Positions 17,883 through 26,256 of a stretch of 64,000 nucleotides of DNA are shown here, piece by piece; positions within the stretch are counted from its first letter, which is position 1; the number at the start of each line of letters is the position of its first letter. The DNA lies in assembly GCF_900168045.1 (NCBI RefSeq), contig NZ_FUYY01000002.1, forward strand, positions 620,001 through 684,000. The letters run 5' to 3'. This stretch comes from Salegentibacter holothuriorum (GTDB taxonomy: Bacteria > Bacteroidota > Bacteroidia > Flavobacteriales > Flavobacteriaceae). A program made the position numbers and the translations under genes. A model generated the notes under the pieces. It made no database searches, had not been told where the DNA came from, and saw only the letters and a program-made list of their open reading frames with translations.

Positions 17883-18851
17883 TCAGTAACCTACTTTTTT
17901 CCTTACTCGGCTTATCACTTCGTCGGCTACATTTCTGGCTTTTTCAGCACCAACTTCCAGTGCCTTGTCAATCTCTACCAGGTTATTCATATAATATTCA
18001 TACTTTTTGCGCGGAATTTTAAACTGCTCTAAAAGTATTTCGTATAAAGCCTGTTTAGCGTGCCCGTATCCATACCCGCCAGCTTCATAATTCTTACGCA
18101 TTTCAGCGATTTGCGCTTCTGTGGCTACTAATTTATAAAGGGCGAAAACATTACAGGTATCAGGATTTTTTGGTTCTTCCAAAGCAGTGCTATCGGTGTC
18201 AATAGCCATAATTTGTTTCCTGAGTTTTTTATCGGTTACGAACAGGTTTATGGTATTGCCTTTAGATTTACTCATTTTAGCGCCATCCGTGCCCGGTACA
18301 TACTTCGTGTTTTCCTCAACTTTAGCCTCAGGAATTACAAAAGTATCACCCATTTTTGAATGAAAACGGGAAGCTACATCGCGGGTAATTTCTAAATGCT
18401 GAAGCTGATCTTTTCCTACAGGTACAATTTCGGCATCATAAAGTAAAATATCTGCCGCCATTAACATGGGGTAGGAGAAAAGCCCGGCGTTTACGTCTTC
18501 CAGCCTATCAGATTTATCTTTGAAAGAATGCGCTAAGGTTAAGCGCTGGTATGGAAAAAAGCAACTTAAATACCAGGAAAGTTCTGCCGTTTGTGGGATA
18601 TCGCTTTGACGATAAAAAACTGTTTTTTCAATATCTATACCGCAGGCAAGCCAGGTTGCTGCCACAGAATAGGTGTTGTTTCTTAAAGTTTTGGCATCTT
18701 TTATTTGGGTTAGCGAATGCATATCTGCAATAAAAATAAAAGACTCGTTATCGGGTTTGTTGGCCATTTCTATAGCCGGTAAAATGGCACCCAATAAATT
18801 TCCTAAGTGTGGAGTTCCTGTACTTTGTACTCCTGTAAGAATTCTGGACAT
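17883..18851 (-). CDS. trpS: Tryptophan--tRNA ligase
   Basis: Charges tRNA-Trp. At 322 residues it is a compact bacterial class Ic enzyme: the HIGH-like motif reads GTPHLGNLLG near the N-terminus, and KMSKS is present in GAKMSKSKGNT. The first residues MSRILTGVQSTGTPHLG fit the family. It has a perfect -7 box upstream on the minus strand and is divergent from plsC. Confidence 0.97.
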   Translation of the reverse strand: MSRILTGVQSTGTPHLGNLLGAILPAIEMANKPDNESFIFIADMHSLTQIKDAKTLRNNTYSVAATWLACGIDIEKTVFYRQSDIPQTAELSWYLSCFFPYQRLTLAHSFKDKSDRLEDVNAGLFSYPMLMAADILLYDAEIVPVGKDQLQHLEITRDVASRFHSKMGDTFVIPEAKVEENTKYVPGTDGAKMSKSKGNTINLFVTDKKLRKQIMAIDTDSTALEEPKNPDTCNVFALYKLVATEAQIAEMRKNYEAGGYGYGHAKQALYEILLEQFKIPRKKYEYYMNNLVEIDKALEVGAEKARNVADEVISRVRKKVGY

Positions 18852-18870
18852 CTACTTTTCGGTTTTTGTG

Positions 18871-18878
18871 CAAAGGTA
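18871..18878 (-). promoter_or_regulatory. -7 box of trpS
   Basis: Minus-strand TACCTTTG, a perfect TAnnTTTG, ends 19 nt before the trpS ATG. Confidence 0.6.
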
Positions 18879-18911
18879 CTTTTTTTAGGGAATTCCCTCG
18901 GTTCATTTTAG

Positions 18912-18919
18912 TACTTTTG
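18912..18919 (+). promoter_or_regulatory. -7 box of plsC
   Basis: TACTTTTG matches TAnnTTTG and ends 6 nt before the ATG at 18926, which implies a leaderless or nearly leaderless mRNA. This supports the ATG at 18926 rather than the upstream in-frame start at 18866. Confidence 0.55.
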
Positions 18920-18925
18920 GCTGCT

Positions 18926-19675
18926 ATGAGCATCTTACGATCAATACTTACTATTTTATGGAGAATCTGGTTTTATATTCTTCTTGTATTACCAATTTTA
19001 GTAATGTTTCCGGTGCTTGTAGTGTTTTCTTCCGCAGAAAGGCTTTATCCTAAATATTATGTTTGCGCCCGTATTTGGGCTAAGTGTATCTTATATGGAA
19101 TGGGTTTTTATCCTGAAATTAAAAGAATGCAGCAACTTGACCCGAAGAAGAATTATATGTTAGTGGCTAATCATACCTCTATGATAGATATTATGATGAT
19201 GCTGGTGATTATTAAACAACCCTTTATTTTTGTGGGTAAAAGGGAACTTGCAAAAATTCCGGTTTTTGGATTTTTCTACAGAAAAACTAATATTACCGTA
19301 GATAGAAGTTGTGCTAAAAGTAAACAGGATGTGGTAACCGAAGCCCGCCGAAGACTAGATATGGGAGAAAGTATTTGTATTTTTCCCGAAGGGGGTGTGC
19401 CAAATGATAGGTCTTTGGTTTTAGATACTTTTAAAGACGGAGCTTTTAGATTGGCCATAGCTCATCAAATCCCTATAGTGCCCATTACCTTTTACGATAA
19501 TAAAAAGAGATTTTCCTATAAATTTGTTTCTGGGGCACCAGGGAAACTTCGTGTAAAAATCCACGAATTTATTAATACAAACGGAATGAAACCGGGTGAT
19601 AGAAAAGTTTTACGGGAACAAACCCGCCAGGTAATTTTAGAGGAGCTTTCTAAAGATATTAAAACGCAGAAATAA
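18926..19675 (+). CDS. plsC: 1-acyl-sn-glycerol-3-phosphate acyltransferase
   Basis: Acylates lysophosphatidic acid at sn-2 to make phosphatidic acid at the inner membrane. The chosen start gives 249 residues with an N-terminal hydrophobic helix (about 10-35). The PlsC motifs follow: NHTSMID (the HX4D catalytic pair), the VDR-containing block ITVDRS, and FPEGGVPND. It is monocistronic by position, followed by a 61-bp gap to a convergent gene. A second plsC paralogue lies at 55296. Confidence 0.92.
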   Translation: MSILRSILTILWRIWFYILLVLPILVMFPVLVVFSSAERLYPKYYVCARIWAKCILYGMGFYPEIKRMQQLDPKKNYMLVANHTSMIDIMMMLVIIKQPFIFVGKRELAKIPVFGFFYRKTNITVDRSCAKSKQDVVTEARRRLDMGESICIFPEGGVPNDRSLVLDTFKDGAFRLAIAHQIPIVPITFYDNKKRFSYKFVSGAPGKLRVKIHEFINTNGMKPGDRKVLREQTRQVILEELSKDIKTQK

Positions 19676-19736
19676 TCTTATAACGCCTTGTTGTAAAAAA
19701 GATTAGGGCAAACTATTAATTATGTGGGCCTGATTG

Positions 19737-21206
19737 CTAAAAGCTAAAACTCACACCTGAATAAACCCCAAAATAAAACGGTCTCACCCCGGGAGTATTA
19801 TCAAAAGTGTCTAGCTGATATTTAAAGATAGGTTCTACATTTAACTTAAAACTATCGGTAAGTTTGTAATCTAATCCTACGCCAATATTTGTACTAAAAC
19901 TAACTTTGTTAATATTATTAGCCTCTCCAAGCCTTGTGTTTTGGTTGTTAGCGTTTACCTGAATGCTATTCTCATCTAAAAATAAACTGCTTCCGCCGGC
20001 AATTATATTAAGTCCAATTTTACGATCTATAAGGCTATATTCTATTTCCAAAGGAACTTCAATAAAACCAAATTGCTGGTTGAGTTCTCCGGGGATAGAC
20101 CGACTTAAAGGAGCTAAATCAAATTGACTTTCTGAGTTTGGCGAATTTGACGATCCACTTTGTACACTATTTAATTGAGGGTTGTTATTTTTTTTATCGT
20201 AGTTAATAGTGTTTATAGAGCTTGCAGCAACTCCCGGGGAGAATACAATATCTTCTATATTGTAGCTCATCGCAACTTTAGAGATTCCACTTCTTATTTT
20301 GATTTTGTCTGAAATAGCATAAGCGAGATTCATACCATAAGCCATACTAACTTCAGAATTGGTGTTGTTCCCGGCAAATTCTGGATCTATAGAACTTCCT
20401 TTACCAATATTATCATAAAAAACAGGAGCGGCAAAAGTGCTTAAACGTAATTTCTTTTTAGCCGTTTTGGCCAGCATATCTCCTTCTTTATCTAATTTTT
20501 TTTCTGCCTCTATTTGTGCTAATTCTTTAGCTACCTGCAGGCTGTCTTTAGTAGAAAGCTTGTTTTCTTTATTATTGCTTTCTGTTTCCTTTAAAGCTAT
20601 GCCATTAGATAACTGCTCTTCGTTTTTTGAATCTGGATTAATAAAATCCTGGTGCTGAATATGCCCTTTTTCTGAGCCCTGAATGTTTTCTTCAGCTATT
20701 GCAGCGTCCTTTTGCTTCAGGTTATCTGTTATGGTGTGTGAGGTATTTTCTTTTGCAAGTGAACTGATTTCAGATTTTTCGGCTTCCCGATTTGTATTTT
20801 GAGTAGCTAGAGCTGAATTATTATTGGAAGATGAGTTTTTTGAGTCTTCAGCAGTTGAATAAATAGTTTCTTTAATATTGTTTTTCAATACTTCTAAAGC
20901 ATTGGTGAATTTTTCATTTTTATTGATTTCAGGGAAATTTATTTGAGGTTTTGCGCTTTCTTCCACTTCAAAAACCACGTTTGTTCCGGTAAAATTATTT
21001 TGGCTAAAATAATAGCCGCCAAGAACCAGCGCTAAAACTGCTGCAACGCCACCAAGTTTCATCCACAACGGAAGAATAAAAGGTTTCTTTTCATCTTTCT
21101 CCTTCAACTTGCCGGCAATTTTATTCCATAACTCAGGATTGGGTTCGGGAGCAAAATCCCTAAACTTTTCCTGGTATAGCCGGTCTATGTTTTTTCTTTC
21201 TTTCAT
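19737..21206 (-). CDS. Putative sigma-factor partner with inner-membrane anchor and outer-membrane barrel-like domain
   Basis: A 489-residue protein with an unusual layout. A charged cytoplasmic N-terminus (about 1-47, with DRLYQEKFRDFAPEPNPELW as in anti-sigma-like proteins) is followed by one transmembrane helix (about 49-66), then a long Lys/Glu/Ser/Asn-rich linker (about 70-245). The C-terminal region (about 250-489) has alternating hydrophobic strands and ends in SGVSFSF, an outer-membrane beta-barrel style terminus (PorT/OMP_b-brl-like). It overlaps the upstream ECF sigma gene by 4 bp, so it is very likely that factor's regulator. Topology and anti-sigma activity are inferred. Confidence 0.75.
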   Translation of the reverse strand: MKERKNIDRLYQEKFRDFAPEPNPELWNKIAGKLKEKDEKKPFILPLWMKLGGVAAVLALVLGGYYFSQNNFTGTNVVFEVEESAKPQINFPEINKNEKFTNALEVLKNNIKETIYSTAEDSKNSSSNNNSALATQNTNREAEKSEISSLAKENTSHTITDNLKQKDAAIAEENIQGSEKGHIQHQDFINPDSKNEEQLSNGIALKETESNNKENKLSTKDSLQVAKELAQIEAEKKLDKEGDMLAKTAKKKLRLSTFAAPVFYDNIGKGSSIDPEFAGNNTNSEVSMAYGMNLAYAISDKIKIRSGISKVAMSYNIEDIVFSPGVAASSINTINYDKKNNNPQLNSVQSGSSNSPNSESQFDLAPLSRSIPGELNQQFGFIEVPLEIEYSLIDRKIGLNIIAGGSSLFLDENSIQVNANNQNTRLGEANNINKVSFSTNIGVGLDYKLTDSFKLNVEPIFKYQLDTFDNTPGVRPFYFGVYSGVSFSF

Positions 21207-21745
21207 AACGATTGCACCTTGTTGTCGTTGAGATAGTTTTCTATTTTTTCTTTTAAAATATGCCTGGCTCGGGCAAGGTTAGATTTTGAACTTCCCACGC
21301 TAATATTTAGCATGTCTGCAATTTCTTTATGTGAAAATCCGTCTAGTGCATACAGATTGAAAACTTCCCGATATCTATTTGGCAAATCCTGAATGCTTTT
21401 TAATAGAAATTCTGAGCTAATTTCTTCATCATCAATTTCAATTACTGGATCTTCAAGCAGATTTTCATTAATGATCTCAAAATACTTTTCTTTTCGGTGC
21501 TTTTGTAGGGTAGTGTTAATTACAATACGTTTCATCCATCCTTCAAAAGAACCTTTGTCTTTATACTGTTCTATTTTGTTGAAAATGGTGATAAAACCAT
21601 CCTGCAGGCTGTCTTCGGCCTGCTGGTAGTTATTAGAATATTTAAGGCACAGGCCAAAAAGTTTACCGCTATATAATCGATAAAGCTTCTCCTGTGCCTT
21701 AATATCCTGTTTTTTACACTGGTGTATGAGTTTTTCTAAACTCAA
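21203..21745 (-). CDS. ECF RNA polymerase sigma factor
   Basis: A 180-residue sigma-70-family factor with region 2 (LYRLYSGKLFGLCLKYSNNYQQAEDSLQ split by its helix turn) and region 4 (RYREVFNLYALDGFSHKEIADML...SKSNLARAR). The start is TTG at 21745, giving SLEKLIHQCKKQD, the expected N-terminus; no ATG lies nearby. It directs transcription of an unknown regulon. It follows a lipoprotein gene by 11 bp and overlaps its membrane partner by 4 bp. Confidence 0.92.
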   Translation of the reverse strand: MSLEKLIHQCKKQDIKAQEKLYRLYSGKLFGLCLKYSNNYQQAEDSLQDGFITIFNKIEQYKDKGSFEGWMKRIVINTTLQKHRKEKYFEIINENLLEDPVIEIDDEEISSEFLLKSIQDLPNRYREVFNLYALDGFSHKEIADMLNISVGSSKSNLARARHILKEKIENYLNDNKVQSL

Positions 21746-21756
21746 TAACTTAATTG

Positions 21757-22239
21757 TTATACGTTAGTATTTTCTTCTGGTGTTTCCGGCTCGGGCTCTC
21801 CTACGGGAACATCTATTGTTATGTATTCTGGCTTGTCATCACTGTCAAAACCAGATAGTAAATTAAAGCGATAGGTAGTGTAATCTTCAGATTTAACCTG
21901 GAAGTCTTTAAAAAGTTGAGAGCTTCTAGATAAACTTTCACTTTCTATTGTACACTCTGTAAGAGCAGGATCGTATGAAGAAATAACTGTGATGTTATAT
22001 TCAAAAATAGAGTCATTTTCTTCACTTTTTCCTTGATTTCCATCAAATCCAACAAAAGTATGACAGGCTGATTTTAATGCGTAATCTACATTAATATCAT
22101 AAGTTTCATCCTTGTCAAAATATTCTGGTAAATCTGCATCAGAAATTAGAGCAATATCATATGCTATATTGGGACCATCGTCTGTATCACAGCTTACCAA
22201 CACCAAAGCACTCACAAATAATAAAATTAATCTTTTCAT
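21757..22239 (-). CDS. Hypothetical acidic lipoprotein
   Basis: A 160-residue lipoprotein (leader, then lipobox LVLVSC) with an acidic mature sequence, several cysteines (ACHTF, ECTIE) and a Pro/Glu-rich C-terminal tail. I recognise no domain. As first gene of the lipoprotein-sigma-regulator unit it may be a sensor or a target of that signalling pathway, which is an inference from position only. Confidence 0.75.
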   Translation of the reverse strand: MKRLILLFVSALVLVSCDTDDGPNIAYDIALISDADLPEYFDKDETYDINVDYALKSACHTFVGFDGNQGKSEENDSIFEYNITVISSYDPALTECTIESESLSRSSQLFKDFQVKSEDYTTYRFNLLSGFDSDDKPEYITIDVPVGEPEPETPEENTNV

Positions 22240-22312
22240 TTTAATAATTTTGATTTTAAATTGTTTTCTTGCTTTATAGATGCCTAATTTCTAGAAAGGT
22301 TGCGTCCCAAAA

Positions 22313-22342
22313 TAAAAAAAATCCCTTTAAAAAGGGATTTTT
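22313..22342 (-). terminator. recA terminator
   Basis: The stem AATCCCTT (22320-22327) / AAGGGATT (22332-22339) has a 4-nt loop. Read on the minus strand it is followed by a run of eight T. It lies 29 nt behind the recA stop. Confidence 0.8.
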
Positions 22343-22370
22343 ATGACTTCGGTGTTATTTTAACAAATAT

Positions 22371-23387
22371 CTAGGCTTCTTTAGCAATTTTTATAGCATT
22401 TTTTATCTTTTCTTCCAGCTCTTCCATAAGGTCTGGATTGTCTTTAAGCAGAATTTTTACCGCATCACGACCCTGACCTAATTTGGTGTCTTCGTAACTA
22501 AACCAGGAACCGCTCTTTTTAACGATTTCATAATCTACTCCTATATCTATAATTTCACCAATTTTAGAAATTCCTTCGCCATACATAATGTCAAATTCAG
22601 CCATTTTAAACGGTGGGGCGACTTTATTTTTCACCACTTTCACACGGGTTTTATTACCCATAACATTACTATTGCTGTCTTTTATTTGGGTAGAACGTCT
22701 AATATCTAAACGTACCGAAGCATAGAATTTTAAAGCATTACCACCGGTAGTGGTTTCTGGGTTTCCAAACATTACCCCAATCTTTTCCCTTAACTGGTTA
22801 ATAAAGATTACAGTACAATTGGTTTTGCTAATAGAGGAAGTAAGCTTTCTAAGAGCTTGAGACATTAAACGAGCATGCAATCCCATTTTTGAATCTCCCA
22901 TTTCACCTTCAATCTCACTCTTTGGAGTAAGCGCAGCAACCGAGTCTATTACAATAATATCTATCGCTCCAGACCTAATTAAATTATCGGTAATTTCAAG
23001 TGCTTGCTCCCCATTATCTGGTTGTGATATAATAAGATTTTCTATATCTACTCCAAGTTTTTCGGCATAAAAGCGGTCAAAAGCATGTTCTGCATCAATA
23101 AAGGCAGCAATGCCTCCTTTTTGCTGAGCTTCAGCTATTGCGTGTAAAGTTAAAGTTGTTTTACCTGAAGATTCAGGGCCATAAATTTCAATTACCCTTC
23201 CGCGTGGATATCCTCCAACACCCATGGCTAAATCTAAACCTAAAGAACCGGTAGAGATAGCGTCTATATCTACCACGGCCTGGTCACTCATCTTCATTAC
23301 GGTACCCTTTCCGTAGGTTTTATCCATTTTATCCAGGGTAAGCTTTAAGGCTTTTAATTTTGCTTCTTTTTCTTTATCGTTGCTCAT
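22371..23387 (-). CDS. recA: Recombinase RecA
   Basis: Forms ATP-dependent filaments on single-stranded DNA for strand exchange and repair. At 338 residues it is a complete RecA: Walker [10 protein letters not shown], the [10 protein letters not shown] block, Walker [13 protein letters not shown], the loop L1 EMGD and the [12 protein letters not shown] segment. The C-terminus is short and basic-acidic. It is monocistronic with its own terminator, and a 16-nt palindrome lies just upstream of the start codon. Confidence 0.99.
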   Translation of the reverse strand: MSNDKEKEAKLKALKLTLDKMDKTYGKGTVMKMSDQAVVDIDAISTGSLGLDLAMGVGGYPRGRVIEIYGPESSGKTTLTLHAIAEAQQKGGIAAFIDAEHAFDRFYAEKLGVDIENLIISQPDNGEQALEITDNLIRSGAIDIIVIDSVAALTPKSEIEGEMGDSKMGLHARLMSQALRKLTSSISKTNCTVIFINQLREKIGVMFGNPETTTGGNALKFYASVRLDIRRSTQIKDSNSNVMGNKTRVKVVKNKVAPPFKMAEFDIMYGEGISKIGEIIDIGVDYEIVKKSGSWFSYEDTKLGQGRDAVKILLKDNPDLMEELEEKIKNAIKIAKEA

Positions 23388-23397
23388 AATTTGAATA

Positions 23398-23413
23398 GTC
23401 TATTTAGATAGAC
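23398..23413 (-). promoter_or_regulatory. Palindrome upstream of recA, possible operator
   Basis: The inverted repeat GTCTAT-TTAG-ATAGAC is centred 18 nt upstream of the recA start codon, where a repressor or a 5' UTR hairpin could act. No LexA gene is in the window and I do not recognise a known SOS box, so the operator role is only a possibility. Confidence 0.35.
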
Positions 23414-23751
23414 GCTAAATTACTATAAGTTTTCCTGCATCACAATTTTATATCAGTGGCTTTTGTATATTTACTTTCTAACCTGAGGTTTAAAGCACAT
23501 TTTAGTTGATGAAAACTGTTTTATAACTTCTAACTAATGCCTTGGAAATTACTCCCTGGTAGTTATTGAGTGAAATCTAAAAATTAATTCTGCCTATGAG
23601 ATTTTTGAGAAAAAGTCTAATTATTCCTGGTGGTTTTGATGTTTCAGTGAGTATTTTGCTGAACGTGAGTTGCCGGGTAGACGGTGGCTAAAATTTTAAA
23701 ATCTAATTTATGAAAGAAAGTAAAAAAGATTATAAACCGAATTAGCCACAC
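23414..23751 (+). other. Intergenic stretch before an orphan terminator; possible small RNA or small ORF
   Basis: No recognisable gene lies here. The longest reading frame with an ATG on the plus strand is 31 codons (23596-23691), without a convincing start context. Because a strong plus-strand terminator follows at 23752, something is probably transcribed from within this stretch. I find no perfect TAnnTTTG box in it. Confidence 0.35.
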
Positions 23752-23790
23752 AAAAAATGCCCTGGGAATTCATTTTTCAGGGCATTTTTT
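23752..23790 (+). terminator. Strong orphan terminator
   Basis: The 13-bp stem AAAAAATGCCCTG (23752-23764) / CAGGGCATTTTTT (23778-23790) ends in six T. The nearest upstream gene, recA, runs the other way, and trhO starts only downstream. Confidence 0.85.
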
Positions 23791-23809
23791 CTTCCTTAAA
23801 TTTTAAACG

Positions 23810-23817
23810 TATCTTTG
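23810..23817 (+). promoter_or_regulatory. -7 box of trhO
   Basis: TATCTTTG, a perfect TAnnTTTG, lies 36 nt before the trhO ATG and directly behind the orphan terminator. Confidence 0.6.
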
Positions 23818-23853
23818 CAAAAAATTTCTTTAACCTTAACTAATTAGTATAGC

Positions 23854-24885
23854 ATGCAACTGTACAATAAATTAAGCGCTAAAGAGAGGGAAACACTAAT
23901 AGACGAAGCGGGTGAAGACCGTTTAACGCTCTCTTTTTATGCCTACGCCAAAATTGGCAATCCACATTTATTTAGAAATCATCTTTTTATTGCCTGGGAC
24001 CAAATAGATGTGCTTGGGCGCATTTATGTTGCTCACGAGGGGATTAACGCTCAACTTTCTGTTCCGGCAAAACGATTTGAGGAATTTAAAAAGTTTATAG
24101 ATGATATCTATTTTCTTGAAGGGGTGAGACTGAATATCGCTATTGAGCATGATGCCAAAGCCTTTTTAAAGCTGAAGGTGAAAGTGCGTAAAAAAATAGT
24201 TGCTGACGGTTTAAACGATAGTACTTTTGATGTTACCAATAAAGGAGTTCACGTAGATGCTCTAAAATTCAACGACCTTATTAGCGACCCTAATACGGTG
24301 TTGGTGGATATGCGAAATCATTACGAAAGTGAAATTGGTCATTTTCAGGGTGCAATTACTCCAGATGTAGATACTTTTAGGGATTCTTTACCGATTATTG
24401 AAGACGATCTAAAAGAATATAAGGAAGACAAAAACCTGGTGATGTATTGTACCGGTGGTATTAGGTGTGAGAAAGCCAGTGCATACTATAAGCATAAAGG
24501 TTTTAAGAATGTGTATCAACTGGAAGGTGGAATTATTGAATATGCCCGCCAGGTTGAAAAACAAAAACTGGAGAACAAATTTATAGGTAAGAATTTTGTT
24601 TTTGATCATCGCCGTTCCGAGCAGATTTCAGAAGAAGTTATTGCGCATTGTCACCAATGTGGTAAAGCTTGTGATAAGCACGTAAATTGTGCTAATGAAG
24701 CCTGTCATTTGTTGTTTATACAGTGTGAAGAATGTGCCGAAAAAATGAATAATTGTTGTTCAGTAGAATGTAAGGAGATTGCCGCTTTGCCTTACGAAGA
24801 GCAAAAAGCTTTGCGCAAAGGCAAGGGAAATAGCAATAAAATATTCAAGAAAGGACGCTCCAAGGTTTTAAAATATAAAAGTTAA
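23854..24885 (+). CDS. trhO: Oxygen-dependent tRNA uridine(34) hydroxylase TrhO
   Basis: Hydroxylates U34 of certain tRNAs at the wobble position (5-hydroxyuridine), the role of YceA/TrhO in E. coli. The 343-residue protein has an N-terminal acylphosphatase-like domain (FYAYAKI..., GRIYVAHEGINAQLS), a central rhodanese domain with the persulfide cysteine in MYCTGGIRCEKAS, and a C-terminal Cys-rich region (CHQCGKACDKHVNC...CEECAEKMNNCC) that may bind zinc. It is monocistronic from its own promoter. Confidence 0.93.
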   Translation: MQLYNKLSAKERETLIDEAGEDRLTLSFYAYAKIGNPHLFRNHLFIAWDQIDVLGRIYVAHEGINAQLSVPAKRFEEFKKFIDDIYFLEGVRLNIAIEHDAKAFLKLKVKVRKKIVADGLNDSTFDVTNKGVHVDALKFNDLISDPNTVLVDMRNHYESEIGHFQGAITPDVDTFRDSLPIIEDDLKEYKEDKNLVMYCTGGIRCEKASAYYKHKGFKNVYQLEGGIIEYARQVEKQKLENKFIGKNFVFDHRRSEQISEEVIAHCHQCGKACDKHVNCANEACHLLFIQCEECAEKMNNCCSVECKEIAALPYEEQKALRKGKGNSNKIFKKGRSKVLKYKS

Positions 24886-24926
24886 CACAGCGTTCTAAAA
24901 AGAGAGTGCCAATTAATATTGGTATA

Positions 24927-25022
24927 TTTACTCGATAATCGAGATTTAATTATTAAGAGGTTTTCCTCTATTCAAATAATGAATTTTCGTTTTATAACTC
25001 GTGGGATTGTCCCAGGGTTCTT
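24927..25022 (+). repeat. Dispersed structured element, copy B
   Basis: It starts TTTACTCGATAATCGAG, continues through a small AAGAGG/CCTCT hairpin, and carries the 19-nt hairpin with bulged T at 24998-25016 (CTCGTGGGATTGTCCCAGG). It occupies half of the 207-nt gap between trhO and ricT. Confidence 0.65.
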
Positions 25023-25092
25023 TATTAGAGACTCAATATAAACCCAAAAGTCTACAAAGCAATTTGTAAGACTTCCAACATATAAATTATTT

Positions 25093-26256
25093 ATGGCTTG
25101 TAGCAGTTGCTCAACCAAAGACGGTCAGCCAAAAGGATGTAAAAATAACGGAACCTGTGGTACAGATTCCTGTAATAAACTTTCTGTATTCGATTGGCTT
25201 TCAAATATGTCTATGCCTAACGGTGTAGAACCTTTTAATTGTGTAGAAGTCCGTTTTAAAAATGGAAGAAAACACTTTTTTAAAAATACTGAAAACCTAA
25301 GCTTGAGTATGGGAGATGTAGTAGCTACTGAAGCTTCTCCCGGCCATGATGTGGGTATGGTAAGCCTTACCGGAGAATTGGTTAGGGTGCAAATGAAAAA
25401 GAAAAAAGTAAAAACCGATAGCGAAGAAGTTTTAAAGATTTACAGAAAAGCCACCCAAAAGGACATTGATGTTTGGGAAGAAGTTCGCGGCAGGGAAGAA
25501 GCAATTAAGAAACGCGCCCGGGAAATTGCTATTCGTCTTAATCTTAGTATGAAGATTAGTGACATTGAATTTCAGGGAGATGCTTCAAAAGCAACTTTTT
25601 ATTATACGGCTGATGATCGCGTAGATTTCCGTCAGTTAATTAAGGAATTTGCCAGGGAATTCAATACACGTATAGAGATGCGCCAAATTGGTTTAAGACA
25701 GGAAGCTGCTCGCCTTGGCGGAATTGGCTCTTGTGGTCGTGAATTGTGTTGTTCTACCTGGCTCACAGATTTTAGATCGGTAAGTACTTCTGCAGCAAGA
25801 TATCAGCAGTTGTCTTTAAACCCGCAAAAATTAGCGGGACAATGCGGAAAGTTAAAATGCTGTCTCAATTACGAGCTGGATTCTTACCTGGAAGCTTTAA
25901 AAACATTTCCAAGAACTGATACTAAACTTTTCACGAAAAAAGGAACTGCAGTTTGCCAGAAAATAGACATTTTTCAAGGTGTACTTTGGTATGCCTATGA
26001 AGGCGAATGGATGAACTGGCATAAATTAACTGCAGAGCAAGCTAACAAGATTATAGCTTCAAATCGCAAGAAAGAAGATGTTGGTAGCCTTGAGGAATTT
26101 GAAGTTCAACTTCAATTAGAAGAAGAGAAGCCAGATTTTAATAATGTGGTTGGGCAGGATAGCTTAACACGTTTTGACAAACCTAAAGGTCAGCAAAAAA
26201 AGAATAAGTCAAAAAAACGAAGAAAACGTAAAGGAAAACCTTCTAAGAATGCGTAA
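25093..26256 (+). CDS. ricT: PSP1-domain protein RicT
   Basis: A 387-residue PSP1/YaaT-family protein. The core carries the cysteine pattern GSCGRELCCSTWL...LAGQCGKLKCCLNYELD, which in RicT contributes to Fe-S clusters of the Ric complex that affects RNase Y-dependent mRNA processing. Further cysteines lie in the first 25 residues (ACSSCSTKDGQPKGC). The C-terminus is a highly basic tail of about 25 residues, plausible for RNA contact. RicA and RicF partners are not visible here, so the biochemical role in Bacteroidetes is open. It overlaps gldH by 8 bp. Confidence 0.88.
   Translation: MACSSCSTKDGQPKGCKNNGTCGTDSCNKLSVFDWLSNMSMPNGVEPFNCVEVRFKNGRKHFFKNTENLSLSMGDVVATEASPGHDVGMVSLTGELVRVQMKKKKVKTDSEEVLKIYRKATQKDIDVWEEVRGREEAIKKRAREIAIRLNLSMKISDIEFQGDASKATFYYTADDRVDFRQLIKEFAREFNTRIEMRQIGLRQEAARLGGIGSCGRELCCSTWLTDFRSVSTSAARYQQLSLNPQKLAGQCGKLKCCLNYELDSYLEALKTFPRTDTKLFTKKGTAVCQKIDIFQGVLWYAYEGEWMNWHKLTAEQANKIIASNRKKEDVGSLEEFEVQLQLEEEKPDFNNVVGQDSLTRFDKPKGQQKKNKSKKRRKRKGKPSKNA

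Noticed and set aside
23596-23691. 31-codon reading frame as a small protein gene.
   Set aside because: No signal peptide, membrane helix or clear start context; kept only as part of the possible transcript before the orphan terminator.
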